The notes below the pieces were generated by a model. It was given only the letters and a program-made list of their open reading frames with translations, had not been told where the DNA came from and made no database searches. Positions 11,151-23,092 of a stretch of DNA of 64,000 nucleotides are shown here, one piece after another. Made by a program: the position numbers and the translations under genes. Every line of letters begins with the position of its first letter. Positions within the stretch are counted from its first letter, which is position 1. Location of the stretch: contig NC_090450.1 in the NCBI RefSeq assembly GCF_031143425.1, positions 171,911,272-171,975,271 on the forward strand. The letters are read 5' to 3'. Source of the DNA: Pleurodeles waltl (Eukaryota > Chordata > Amphibia > Caudata > Salamandridae).

Positions 11151-13408
11151 CTTACTATCTTAGAAGTTTTATGATTTAATTGGAAAGATAATTAATTGTC
11201 TCTATGTTTGTTCCTCTACAAAGTGCACTAACACCCAAGTTACAGGACAGTGAACATTATGTAAAAATATATAATCAATAATAAATGAACATGAAAAGGA
11301 CATCACACACCCTTTGACATCTTATCACGCGACAGGGTTTACCCCATACCCAAATATGAACCCCTCAAAACCTCCCATTTGTTCCTGAACAGCCAGGGGA
11401 ATGACCAGGGCGGGAACTATAGAACCTAAACAGGTAACTCCACAATATTTACTACCAGGGGCAATATAGATCTACTATTCGTAATTCCACATCTACTAAC
11501 TTTATTAATTTGTTGGTAATTGATATTGTAGAGTTGATATACGTGAGGGCTATATTAAAACAGTGGCACTGTGCTAGAAAATCTTCATAGGAGGTGCAAT
11601 ATATATGTTCTGTAGCTATGAGGCAATTGTACATCAGAATATCGTCTACAGAAATATCTAGCATACATGTTGTGAACTGATTGTAATTTGCAAAAATATC
11701 ATCCCATTGGAAGTAGACTTTAAATTAACTCCAATGAGGTCATGTATTTGTCAGTTATAGTTTGGGCACTATATTTATGTAAGGCAATATTTTCTGACAA
11801 TAATATTCTTGCACCCTACCTGTTTGACCGTTCATGGCACTGTTTTTGGTCAGCTGTCCTGGGTACCTTGTGCGACATTCAAATGCGTGTGAGACAGGAA
11901 AGATAAAGGATTGAGGTCTGAATGTCCAAATAAATTGCAAGAGAGTGTGATTTAATGATTTTAGGGGCTTCCTAATACCATAAGGCGCTATAAATTGACG
12001 TATGCCAGTCCAACAGCCACAATACATAACGCTTGATGTTTCTCGATGTGGGCCACAGAGGATCTAGGTTGTATTTATTGACCAGGTGAGGGTAACTGAG
12101 TTACCTGAGGGTAACTGAGCTGGATGTAGCCTTTGCCTTCCCCATGGTGGTGAACAGTACAGAATGGAAATGCCAAACACCAGTGACTGTAGGGATCGGT
12201 GGCTGCTCTCCCATACCATCCCTAATCCTCAGAACCGCGCATATTCTACCAAGACACAGTTGTTAAAGACAACTTGAGCGGTCTTAACACAGACTGTCTT
12301 CCCCTGACGGAGGGCGGGAGCAATTGTCCAGTGCGGGAGTCATTCTTAAAATAAAACGTAGAGACAAACCAAACTCGGGTCAGTAGCGGCCATAATTTGT
12401 GTAAAAATCTCGAACTTTACAACCAACCAGGAAGTTAACAAGAAATAAATGTTTTACGGACTAGGTTCACACACGTCAGTAATCAATTAAGAACCAAAAG
12501 CTTTCTGGCCCGCAGCTGGTGCACACACCTTGCAATAGGCCACTACCTTCCACCATTGGACAGAGTGACCTTGCGATGACCCTTGCACTGTTCAAGTTGT
12601 GTTTGTTCAGCTAGCAGGCAACAGTCAAGTTAAAAGGGAATGGATCTGAGCCTACTCCCTTCGGCCCCCTGGGGTTGTGTTTATTTATGTGCAGCGCTGC
12701 ACCTTGTAAAAGAATCTAAAGCTGTAATGGGCTTGAGGAATGCAGCTTTCTATCTCTCTGCAGAAATTGCTCAGCGATGATTAAATAGACCTGTCCCTTC
12801 GAGCACTGCGCTGACTCTAACCACAGGTTCCCATGTCAAGCACTGTGATACGGCATCGGGAGGAACTACGTTTTAAGACCGTCTGTCATACATTTTCATC
12901 GAGACCTTTTTCTGCAGAGGTACCTCCGTTTTAATAGAAGCTAAGTGCAATTTTATGACATACTTTACGGCGCCACTTTATTATGAGACGAGCATTACTC
13001 TGACTTTCTGTATTTTGGCAAGAGATCCAGTGCTCAAGGAAAAGAGAGCACACGAGCGTTATTATCTGCAGTATTTCTCGTGTGCCATCTTGGCATCTAA
13101 TGTTTAAAAATGCGTGGTCGGGTTCTGAATGCCGGCTGACCACAGTTAATGCCTCAAATGCTGGTCATTCAGGGGTTGGAATTATGTGTGAGAGTGTACT
13201 TGTGCGTGTGTTTATCACAGACCATGAAGTGAAAACCAACTAGGAATAGAGGCTGAAAGCAACAGGCATTTTAAGCTACGGGACTGATTCACAAAGATTT
13301 TGTTAGGGGCGGGTGTAGCTTGATTTTCTAGTATTTGGTTTACACCTCAATAACAGGAACATGCCAGTAATCTTGGTTTACTGAAAGAATGTTCCTAAAA
13401 ATCAGGAG
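11151..13408. other. Unassigned sequence with a small 19-bp duplication
   Basis: No gene or transposon was recognised. Around 12085-12120 a 19-bp unit (GAGGGTAACTGAGTTACCT) is repeated in tandem with its next partial copy. Confidence 0.5.
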
Positions 13409-13851
13409 TAAGGGCATGATTGGGAGTTTGGCGGTCCTTGGACTGCCATGGCGGCAACAGTTTGCCTGCCATCGGGATGGCAGTCAGACCAACGTATTAT
13501 GATGCATGCGGTTCCATAGACCAATGACCGCCGGGGTCTGGCCAGCACCGCCAGGCAGCACTGACCGCTACGTTGGCAGGTAGGCCAATGAGGCCATCGA
13601 AGCCAGTGTTCCTTCCGGACATATTATGATGTTGACTTCCACCAACATGACTGTGGTGGTCCAACCACAATGTCCCAGCTGGCCGAAACAGAGGCATGAA
13701 AGGAAGGAACTCACCTGCAGGCAGGCACATGTCCTGTGCTGTTGGATAGATAAAGCCCAAAATCCACACCACTGTGGACGCATTCCACAAAAACACGGCT
13801 GCTCATCCCAGTTTCAGGGACAGTGAAGTGTTCAGAACATTGCATCACACA

Positions 13852-13876
13852 ACAGCAACAGCAACAGCAACACCAC
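13852..13876. repeat. CAACAG microsatellite
   Basis: About four copies of a 6-bp unit (CAACAG), trailing into CAACACCACATCAACATCAC. Confidence 0.8.
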
Positions 13877-14723
13877 ATCAACATCACACATAAACTGACA
13901 CCCTCATATTGATCATATGCCATGCCTTGTCATGATACTGAAGACACATATGTATGGATGTGTAATTTAATCCAAACATTCCTGCCATGGAACATCCCTG
14001 TGAAAAACCAACAGATATCACCCACATTGTAACACAATGGAAGGTGAATGAAATGCACAATATTTTGTAAGAAAAATATCCAAAGCTCACAATGTAAACA
14101 ATACCTGCACAATAGTGATGGTGACATCAGGGGCACTACAGGAAGGAGGCTGCCCTGGGAAACATTTCACTGTTCACATGCCCCTAAAACACCATTTGCA
14201 CAGGAACTGGCCCTTCGTGTATCGCAGGGACAACCAATAGTAAAACCAAGTGACATGTCTGTTTGCCAAATGTGTAAGTGTAAGTCAAGAAAGCAAATAC
14301 AACAGCAACAGCATGGGTCACACATGTAGATAAAGTAGCTACAAGGTACACACATGAAGATGGACATATGGCCAGTCAAATGTAAAGGAAGGTAGCACAA
14401 TTGAGCACCCTCCATGTGTGGATAAAAAAAAAATCAAGCTTCCACATATGAGAAGAATGTCCAATCTACAGCAGGGGCACAAATCTAACATAATACATGC
14501 TGACAATGGCCAAGCCAAGATAAATTACTTACCATATCAAACAAAACACAATGCAATGATACCCCAATGGGATTAACACCACCATATCAATACACTGAAT
14601 ATCTACCCTTGCCCTAAGTGATCACCAGCACTGTCCACAAAGTCAGATTTTGCCAACCACAGCAAATGGATCAGCAGCCAGGGTGATACACACACACAAC
14701 TGTAGGCATACAACACAAATTAC

Positions 14724-16075
14724 TCAGCCAAAAAGGCAGGCAGTGGATTTTGGTGTGTCTGCATGGGGATGGTGCTTGTGTGAATGCCTGTGAGATGAAG
14801 TGTGGTGCTTGTGTTTGCCTGAGCCACTTTTGGGTGTTGATTTGGGTGAATGCTGGTCTGAAGGTGTACCTGTTGTTCGGGTGGGCACAGAGGTGTCCGC
14901 CACCGCCAGGGAGCTTCCATCGGAGGAGGAGTCGCTGTCTGTGTTGTCCCCTCCTGGCCCCGTCGTGGTGCTCCCCTCGCCCTGGGTCCCACTGGTGTCC
15001 TCACCGTCGATGGATTCAGCCTCCAGGCCCATATGTGATGCAGCTCCCTCTGTCGCCGGTGCCTCTGCTCCTCCGCCAGATGATGCTAATGCACACAATG
15101 GCAGGGTGACAAAACAAAAAGGGGGGGAGAGACAGAGGATGCACTTGGTCAATGCCAGCAACAACACTACTGTTGGCATACACAACTCACAGGGAGCAGC
15201 CCCATGCACTAGGCCATGCACTACCAGTTACTAAGATAGTCACCAGCCTATGGGGTACAATGCCTAACGCCATTAGCTGCACACCTGAAACCCACAGGAC
15301 CCTGCCCAGTAGTAGATGCCCACTAACACGATTGGGGGTGGAGTGCTTCAAAGCCTGCCCAACAAGGGACCTATCCTGCCATGTTCGCCCTGGCCTAGGG
15401 GCACCCACAGCCCACATCGCTCACCCAGGTAAACCTTAATGGGCGCACAGTCATGAATCTGAATCTGTACTCACCCCCTTGTGGCTGCTGTGATGCCTTC
15501 AAGCGCCCATCCAACTCCGGATAGGCCACCGCCAGGATGTGGAACATCAGGGGGGTCAGGGTCCGACAGGCACCCCTTCCTCGTTGGGAGGCCAGCCCCA
15601 AATAGGACTCTGCCGTCTTTCTTGCCCAGCGGCACAGGTCCTCTCACCGTTTGCGGCAGTGGGTGCTTTGCCTGTCAATGACTCCCAGGGTCCGCACCTC
15701 CTTGGTGATGGCACTCCAAATACCCTTTTTCTGATGGGCACTGACCTGCATGGAAAAGACAGCAGAAAAGGGAATTAGTTAACCGTCCAGTCCGTCACAC
15801 TCATGGCCCACCAGATCCCTCCTATCCCCTGACGCACATATATTGACCACCATACATGCAGCACCCTGGCCAGGAGGCCTCAGCACCCCCCTTACATGTG
15901 GCTTACACACACAGCAATCCATGCATTCATGGCCCACGCACCATGCTCACAGTGTACTCACCTGTTTGTCTGGAGGACCATAGAGTAACGTGTACTGGGG
16001 TAGGACCCTATCCACCAGTTTCTCCAACTCCTCAGCAGTGAAGGCAGGGGCCCTTTCCCCAGACACATGAACCAT
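14724..16075 (-). pseudogene. Harbinger Myb-like partner gene A (three exons, one visible stop)
   Basis: In Harbinger transposons this protein carries a Myb/SANT-type trihelix and helps the transposase enter the nucleus and bind the element ends. Three exons with good splice signals can be read. Exon 1 is 15962-16075, starting MVHVSGERAPAFTAEELEKL and ending CAG|GTGAG. Exon 2 is 15475-15745, after TTCCATGCAG, with VSAHQKKGIW, then ..CRKR*EDLCRWARK and LAVAYPELDGRLKASQQPQ, ending at GTGAGT. Exon 3 is 14724-15085, with a Ser/Thr/Gly-rich acidic part and a His/Lys-rich tail. Together they give about 248 codons with frames that join cleanly. The only break seen is a TGA where gene B has TGG (KRWEDLRRW), in the third Myb helix. 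It lies divergently next to transposase A. The splice model is inferred from signals and from comparison with gene B. Confidence 0.8.
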
Positions 16076-16269
16076 TGTCGCTTCCAGACACGGGTCACAG
16101 CAGCACTTGCAGTGTAGGTCTTCTCCTGTTGAAGGTCAGGTAGCAAGTGAGTGCACAGATAGAAAATGGCGGTCACGTCCGCGGCAGTGTGTACTGTCAC
16201 CGCCGGCGTGCATCGCCATTGGCTCCTAGAACCCATAGGGCCCAGTGATAACCAATACGAAGCTGCGCG

Positions 16270-17010
16270 GTGGTCATCGACCGCCTACCGCAACGGCGCA
16301 CAACGCCAGCGGAATTACCTCATTTCCACTTGTCCCTCCTCACAGGTCAGGCAGCCGCCATTTCAGGGGGGCACAGGCCATGGCACCTAACTGCGTCACG
16401 GCAGACATTGGCACAGCAACTGACTCTCAGATTCACATACAGGTTCTGTAAAGGAAAAGATGGATCATTATTTCAATTGATGTGTGAATATGACCCTCTG
16501 CTCACCGTTTTCCTCCACAGGCTTCAACCGCTGAGGATGAATATGAGATGGCGACATCCTTCGATGTACAGACCCCTAGTGGACCTTGCAACTATGGAGG
16601 ACAGACACATTATCCTAACCTACAGACTTGATCGGGCCATAATCCAAGAACTGTGTGCTCAATTGGAGCCAGAACTGATGTCAGCTATCCGCCAGCCCAC
16701 AGGTATCCCCCATCTAGTGCAGGTCCTGTCAGTGCTCTATTGCCTGGCAAGTGGTTCCTTCCAAACAACAGTGGCCATGGCATCAGGGATGTCTCAGCCA
16801 ATGTGCGCCAACGTGTTGACCAGAGTGTTGTCAGCCCTGCTGAAACACTCAGCTACATCGTATTCCCCCAGGTGGAGGATTTGACCACAGTGAAAGCTGA
16901 ATTTTATGCCCTGAGACATATCCCCAACATCATTGGTGCCACTGATGGTGCACATGTAGCATTTGTCCCCCCCGTGTGCCATCTTGTGCATGGATCTGTT
17001 TCCCTGTATG
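16270..17010 (+). pseudogene. Harbinger transposase A (HARBI1-like), truncated
   Basis: Harbinger transposase is a DDE nuclease that cuts and pastes the element. The likely start is the ATG near 16543. The reading continues MEDRHIILTYRLDRAIIQEL, IPHLVQVLSVLYCLASGSFQ and TTVAMASGMSQPMCANVL, then a frameshift near 16850, then VEDLTTVKAEFYALRHIPNI and IGATDGAHVAFVPP. GATDGAHV holds the first catalytic Asp of the DDE triad. After about 16985 similarity to the family stops, so the second Asp, the Glu and the C-terminal half appear deleted. That predicts a dead enzyme. It is divergent from Myb-like gene A, leaving about 450 bp between the two likely starts. Assignment is from motif order; no search was run. 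Confidence 0.8.
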
Positions 17011-17435
17011 GTTGGGATAGCCCTGGCAGCTTAGGCTTGTGTGCGTGGTGATTTTGTGGGCTGGTGATTCTCTCTAATGGGCATGCTGTGGTGATGGGTG
17101 TCCATGCAGGTCTGTGATGGGGGTCCATGGATTGATGCAGGGCTTGGTTTTGGGATGAGTGGGTTGTGATAGTGGGGTATATGTGAGGTGGTGGAGTGAT
17201 GGGGGTGAGTGATTAGTGGGTCCTGATACTGTGGGCGTATTCCTGTTGGCGTATTCCTGTTGGCGTAATGGTGTGCGTTTTGGTACCGCCAATTTATCAC
17301 TGACCTTTGGTCTGGCAGACTTGTGTTGGTGTCTGTATTGTGGCAGATTTCTCAGTGTGGGTCATAATACCCGTACTGGAATACCGCCGCGGTCACCGTA
17401 TGTTGGCAGCCGTAAGTATGGTGGTAGGCGGCATT

Positions 17436-17460
17436 TACCACCAGGGTTGTAATGAGGGCC
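17436..17460. repeat. Harbinger-type terminus facing left
   Basis: The reverse complement reads GGCCCTCATTACAACCCTGG followed by TGGT, a layout like other Harbinger ends in the window. It lies about 450 bp after the truncated transposase A, so it probably closes that element. The base triplet outside is TAT. No clear partner terminus was found, and 13412 matches it only loosely. Confidence 0.5.
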
Positions 17461-18344
17461 TATATGCCATGCCACATGAATGAGGGCCACCATCACATGA
17501 GAGTCAGTAGTGAGGTACCAGCACTCATGACACACTGAGGGCAAGTGGCCTGTTGGGTACAAATGCCATCCACAACATCAAACAACATGAGCTGATTGAT
17601 CACTATACTCAGCCATGTTTCTGCCCAAGAGAGCATATTGGCAGTGGACTGGGCTCTGTTGTGTACCTTGTCATTTGGACACTAGGCAAGACACATCAGC
17701 GTGCACGTACTACCAGACCTACACAAGCAATAGCTCTAATTGTGCGTTACACATGGGCCACCTCCAATATTCAGGGGGAGATGGCTGCTTCTAACACATA
17801 AAGGTAGCAATGTAACTTGTATGATCTGCCCAGGACTCACCCCCTTTTAGCTGCTGTGATTCCCTCAGCCACCCATCAAGCTCCGAGTAGGCCACCTCCA
17901 GTATGCAGGCCATTGGGAGGTCAGGGCCTGGCATGCCCAGTCCAGGTTGGGAGGACAGCACCAGCTGGATCTCTGTGATCTTCTGGGCCCAGCGTCTCAG
18001 GTCCTCCCACCTTTTCCGACAATTGATGCTGCTTCGGCGATAGACATCCAGGGTCCGCATCTTTCGGGAGATAGCTCTCCAAATGGCTTGCTTCTGATGG
18101 GCATTAACCTGTATGCATACAATAGATGAATGAAGAGATCACAATTGCATGATTTAGGATATCTTTTTGGTCGACACACATTTTGTAGACACCTAGCACA
18201 AGCATTTTTTATGGTTAACACACTACATGTGGAACTTTCACATGCTGATAAGTACAGGGATATACAGACATGCTTTTGTAGTCATCTGCTGACTATCCAC
18301 AACCCTGGTCATGACCTACACCGACGGCTGCTGAGGACGTGATG

Positions 18345-21187
18345 TGTTGGAAAATAAAGATATGCATTTTTCCAGCACAGCGGGAGTGATGTGTTGATTC
18401 TTTCCTCGCGGGCAAGGTGATGTGTTAATTTCTGAGTGCGCAGCCGTGGCTCCCTACTGCAGTGCAGGGATATCTTGACACCCATGAACGATGCGTGGAA
18501 AATCCAAAACTCGCTGAGAGGATGACACAGGCACTGCGTTGATCTGGTAAGCGATGCAGTGATTTTTCAGCTACGAGACAGGTGCTGCATCGATTCTGCA
18601 GGCATAGCATCAAAGTTGGTTTTGAAGTGCACCAGTTCCCCTTTCAACCCAGTCCTGTCTGCAGGAGATCTGTGGGGGGTTATCAGTTCTCTGTGAGATC
18701 AGGTCACTAGCCTTTGAAGTGCAAGTGAGAGCCCCTCCACTCTTCCTGCCCAGGAACACTCATCAGTATGCAGATGAATGCAGATGCAGAACATGTCTTG
18801 TGTTTGTCACAGTTTGTGTGGAATGCACAAGGGCAGCTTTCAACCAGCACATACCAGACATGGATTGGACACAGACTGTAAGTCCCAGAGAGCAGTAAGT
18901 GCAGAGAAATGCCTACTTTCTAAGAGTGGCATTTCTAAAGTAGTAATGTTAAATCCAACTTCACCAGTAAGCAGGATTATTCACTACCATTTCAACCATA
19001 CCAAACATGACAATGCCACTCCTTTCAGATCAGAAATGACCACTTAAAAGTATACAAGGGAATTACCAGTTCTGGCCTGTAAGAAGATGTTGTGGGGACA
19101 CTAACAAATCCAATAACTTTATTACAATAAGATGCTGTTGCTTGCAACCTTCAGACTTATTTGGGTACATTCATTACATCCTTGAATATCAGGTTTGCAA
19201 TAACCAATGCTTGATAATGTCTCATTTATTGTAACCAATGCTTGTTGATTATGCACATTGTATTCCACCTGCTCCAACTGTAACTGCTAAAACAAGTGTT
19301 CTTCACAATATGATCTGCATTGAACAATGACCACAATCAGGAAGATAATTGTTCATGTCCTGAACAAGCAACCAACTGCCTTTCCACCTGCTCCAACTGT
19401 AAGTGCCAAAACATGTGCTCTTGACAATGTGATATGTATTGAACATGTGCCACAATCCAGAGTATAATTGCTCATTTTCTTAGCAAGCAATCAAGTGCCA
19501 AAAGGCACATGTGCACATTTGATCATTTAAGGAGGCTTGTGAGTCTGAGGCTTTGCTTGGCGTCATACCTATTGCTCTGCTCACTCGTTTCCAGTTAAGT
19601 CAAGTTCCTTGTCCTCAAGCCTGCCTCCAGTTGTGTTCCACTGCAATACAAGTTCCTTGTTCTCCAGGCTGCCTCCATTTGATTTCCAGTGTTCCTCATT
19701 CTCCGAAAACTTCCAGTCGAGTGCCAGCGTTTCCCATCCTACGGACAGCCTCCGGTCCAGTTCTGGCAATCCTTGCCCTCCGGTTGGCTTCCTGGAGAGT
19801 CCTGGCTCTCATCTTCCATCTTCTGCCAATGAACCCATATTTCCTGTGAAAGAGAGAAAATAAAAATAGGTAAAAAAACCCAGTTTGGGTCCTTCTGAAA
19901 TTTTCAAGCAAGTACCTTCATTTCAAGTTTAAGAAAGATTATTCGCTTAAATGAAACAAAACAGAGCTCTGTCTTTTAAGTAATTTAGGACATTAACAAC
20001 TAGCATGATTTATCGTTTTGGTTGGAATCCAAGGTTCCGCTAAACAGGCATTAAGGAAATACGTATTTCCTGTAACAAGCGCTAGCCCTGAGAATTAGGA
20101 GAATGGAAATAGAGCAAGTTTATCAAAACTATTATTGGTAAAAAATTATGCCAGAACACAAAGAAGCCCTTTAGTCAAGTTGATTGTTTTTGAGTTTGGA
20201 CATTCCTTCAGAGACTCTGAAAGTATTGTAAAAAGAAGACACTTCCTCAGCCTTATAGACACGTATGCACAATGTGTTAACAATAACTGACATTATGCAA
20301 TGTACAATATTTTATGCAAATTTAATGTATTAATGAAGTAATTCTTATGCAACCCAGAATCCTAAAAAATAGAAGAACCCAGCATTTGGAGAAAACAGAA
20401 GTCCTGAAGCCCAACACGACATGCAGTCCAGGGTCCAGCACTACGATTCTGCAGTCCACAAAGCAGAGGCTGGTATTTTCTCTTTTTCTCGTCCTAAAAC
20501 CCCCTTGCCCTTGAGGACTCGCAAGAGGGCATTGTACTTTTCATCACGGTCACGTTAGTCCTCACCAGAACTGGGGAACTGTCATCAACCCATTGGAATG
20601 CCTGGAATTCAGGTGAGTGGCTCACACAGAACAGAAGAGCAGGCTTCACAGTCATGAAAAAAGATTTGGAGTATTTCACTATCAGGACAGGTAAAACTTA
20701 CAAGTTCATGTCCTGCCTTTTACATACATAACACCTTGCCCTGTGGGCTATCCAGGGGCTACCTTAGGAGTTTCGTATATGTAATAAAAAGAGAGTTTAA
20801 GGCTTGGTGAGTGATTTCAAATGCCAAGTTGAAGTGGTAGTGAAACAGCACACACAGGCCTTGCAGTGGCAGGCCTGAGAAATGGTTAAGAGGCTACTTA
20901 TGTGGGTGGCACAATCAGTGCTGCAGGCCCACTAGTAGCATTTAATTTACAAGCCCTGGGCACATGTAGTGCACTTTACTAGGAATGTATAAGTAAATTA
21001 AATATGTCAATTGGGTATGAGCCAATGTTACCATGCTTAGGGGAAAAAGCACAAGCACTTTAGCACTGGTCACCAGTGGTAAAGTGCGTAGAGTCCTAAA
21101 ACCAGCAAAGACGAGATCAATAAAATGGAGGGAGTGAGGCAGGCAAAAAGGTGTGGGAAGACCACCGTAAGGCTGTCAGGTTTAACA
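18345..21187 (-). mobile_element. Long LTR copy (minus strand), interrupted by a solo LTR
   Basis: 20634-21187 matches the LTR copies at 45227-47839 (same orientation) and 33444-35690 (reversed), for example GCAGGCCCACTAGTAGCATT and the GTGCACTTTACTAG block. The outer end, GTTTAACA at 21180-21187, is a TGTTA...-type LTR terminus on the minus strand. The stretch 18600-19082 carries the corresponding middle part, with TACTTTCTAAGAGTGGCATT. The two parts are separated by the solo LTR 19088-20633. The left end near 18345 is not firmly defined and no matching 5-bp duplication was found there. No coding sequence is present. Confidence 0.65.
19088..20633. mobile_element. Solo LTR (1546 bp) with GAAGA target duplication
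   Basis: The insert begins TGTTGTGGGGACA and ends CACAGAACA, so it has TG...CA termini with a short TGTT/AACA inverted repeat. Identical pentamers GAAGA flank it (19083-19087 and 20634-20638), and removing it restores the surrounding LTR. Inside is a 119-bp tandem duplication (19264-19382 and 19383-19500, both with TCCACCTGCTCCAACTGTAA). No internal coding region is present, which fits a solo LTR left by recombination between two LTRs. The superfamily cannot be told from this alone. Confidence 0.8.
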
Positions 21188-22329
21188 GTTACCCTGATAA
21201 GTTTACTTGCATAGACATGTGAATGCAACAGAAGGAGGATCTAGGGCTTATCACACAACACAATGGTCATTTGAAATACACAAAGTACAGGGCTTCACAT
21301 CTATGACATGTACATCCTATGTAGAGACCAGAAAATGTAACTACAGTCAACCAAAAAAATAGCTGGGACACAGAGGTACATTGTAGCCTGTGGGAAAGGA
21401 AAGGATGAAGTTAAACATAGTCAAATATGTATTTGAGGTAGTTACATTTTCCTCTGGTGAGCCATATAGCTGCTCATATATGGGAAGGACCTCTTCAACA
21501 AGTTTATCCAGCTCCTGTGGAGCGAAGACAGGGGCCTTTTTACCTGCTTGGCCTGATATGATGCTCCCAGAGGCGGCACACAGCAGCTAAATTGGCGGAG
21601 GTGTTGATGGATCCAGTCAGGAGTCAAGTGAGTTATTTTTCAAACCACATAGTATGTGTACGCCACACATGTAGTCATCAGCATAGACGGGCATTGCCAT
21701 TGGTACGCACTTGTCACAGTCAACAAAGTTAGCCTACGACTGTAACCGATGTGCATGAAACTGCCCACCGAGCAGTCAACTGCCGCCAGAGGCAGCACCT
21801 TCAAAAAGTCCAATATACGAAGTCAGGCATCCGCCACTTAAGTGGTTGGAACTACAGTACTGCTGGCTCATAAATAGGTCTCTACTACTACAAATTTGTT
21901 TGTAACATGAAAGCATATTTAATACTCCATTGATGTGCAACTTCTAGTACACAATCATCAGTGTAGGGTGTTGCTCGTCATAAATGCCATATAACCGCAG
22001 TGCAGTGTACACCACCGGTGACAGTATTTGGGAGGAAAAAAACATACTTTTCAATATCAAGGTGCACATGAGGTCCATACAGGTGTATGATATACATATA
22101 TATGTTCTAAACATGTGTAGACACCAATGGGAACTATAGCTGGATCTTGGGGAGAGGACAAAGTGTGAAATGTTTGTAATGTTTTTTCAGCCAATAATGT
22201 TTTGTCACATTCCTTTTGTCTTACTCATCATATATGTTGCTCTGGACACTGTGACTGATGCACCTATTCATTTAATTCCACACATAGGTACCATGGGGGA
22301 GGGAGGAGATGACAACTTCCAGTGTAACA

Positions 22330-22600
22330 TCCATTGCCAGACCTTCAGATCATGGAAGAAAGCGATGTAATAAAGCAGTTTTGTCTTAATAGACAAACTA
22401 TACAAGATCTATGTCGTCAGTTGGAACCAGATCTCATGCCTCAAAACACTAATCCAACATGAAAACCCCCATTGTCAGGCCATTGGCAGTATTACACTTT
22501 CTGGCCACAGGGCCCTTTCAGTATGCAGTAGCTATATCTGGTGGTATGCAAAAAGAACAAGTGATGGACGGAATGCTGAACAATGTCAAACATTCACCCC
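22330..22600 (+). pseudogene. Harbinger transposase B, N-terminal fragment
   Basis: The reading ESDVIKQFCLNRQTIQDLCR and QLEPDLMPQ, then after a frameshift PLAVLHFLATGPFQYAVAIS and GGMQKEQVMDGMLNNVK, follows transposase A (RAIIQELCAQLEPELM; VLSVLYCLASGSFQTTVAMA; SGMSQPMCANVL). The enzyme would be a DDE nuclease for Harbinger mobility. The copy is broken by a stop or frameshift and then by a Penelope-like element that enters after the VK codons near 22600. It is divergent from Myb-like gene B. Confidence 0.75.
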
Positions 22601-23092
22601 CAGTACAGAGATCTGGGCCTAAATCCACCCCCCATGGGAACAGTCCAGCCCGAACTGCCAAGCCAGGTCCTCCCTGGACTGGAAACAAGCATCCTAGGGC
22701 TGGTTTCAGGGTATAACCCTTCATCAGCCAGGCTAGCTTGATTCCAGGGGCATGGGGAGCACAGGACCCACGTCTAGGCATACCCTTCCCACTTGGGGCA
22801 ACAAATGCAAAAAGAACAAGTGATGGACGGAAAGCTGAACAATGTCAAACATTCACCCCCAGTACAGAGATCTGGGCCTAAATCCATCGTTTTTTTGCCA
22901 CCCATGCCAATCCAGTTTGGACCCAGCTATATGCAAATCAGTCTTGACCCTGTTCCCCATGGGAACAGTCCAGCTCAAACTGCCAAGCCAGGTCCTCCCT
23001 GGACTGGAATCAAGCATTTAGGATGGGTTTGAGGTTATCACCCTTCATCAGCCAGGCTAGCTTGATTCCAGTGGCATGGGGAGCACGGGTCC
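22546..23092. repeat. Tandem Penelope-type terminal repeats with duplicated transposase DNA
   Basis: Two direct copies start at 22546 and 22805 (period 259 bp). Copy 2 holds about 65 bp (near 22887-22950) that copy 1 lacks. Each starts with about 50 bp that reads as Harbinger transposase (ATGCAAAAAGAACAAGTGAT and on), followed by CAGTACAGAGATCTGGGCC, a GGAACAGTCCAG block and CTTCATCAGCCAGGCTAGC. Partly duplicated tandem terminal repeats are typical of Penelope-like elements. A related fragment lies at 5700-5800. Copy 2 runs straight into the GIY-YIG coding region. Confidence 0.75.
22704..22727 (-). ncRNA. Hammerhead-ribozyme-like core (candidate)
   Basis: On the minus strand this reads CTGATGA, then a perfect 5-bp stem II with a 3-nt loop (AGGGTTATACCCT), then GAAA. 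That is the conserved core order of a hammerhead ribozyme. Penelope-like elements and newt satellite 2 DNA are known carriers of hammerheads. Stems I and III are not convincing: a GTC followed by CAGG lies 25-30 nt downstream and can pair with CCTG upstream only with one bulged G. The second copy (minus strand of 23028-23051) has CTGATGA but CAAA instead of GAAA. The motif is antisense to the GIY-YIG gene. Activity is unproven. Confidence 0.45.

Larger units (their letters stand above)
17841..21561 (-). pseudogene. Harbinger Myb-like partner gene B (two exons recognised, intron invaded)
   Basis: Same family as gene A. Exon 1 is about 21446-21561 and reads GKKAPVFAPQELDKLVEEVL and PIYEQLYGSPEEN before a GTAAC donor. 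The start codon position of gene A is ATC or ATA here, so the start looks lost. Exon 2 is 17841-18108, after a GCATACAG acceptor, reading VNAHQKQAIWRAISRKM, CRKRWEDLRRWAQK and ILEVAYSELDGWLRESQQ to a GTGAGT donor. It keeps the Trp that is a stop in gene A. The intron between them is about 3.3 kb because LTR sequences (18345-21187) inserted there. No exon 3 equivalent was found. Transposase B follows divergently at 22340. Confidence 0.75.

Noticed and set aside
14720..15004. Alternative frames over Myb-like exon 3
   Set aside because: The exon-3 frame that joins exons 1 and 2 in phase explains the region; the others are shadows.
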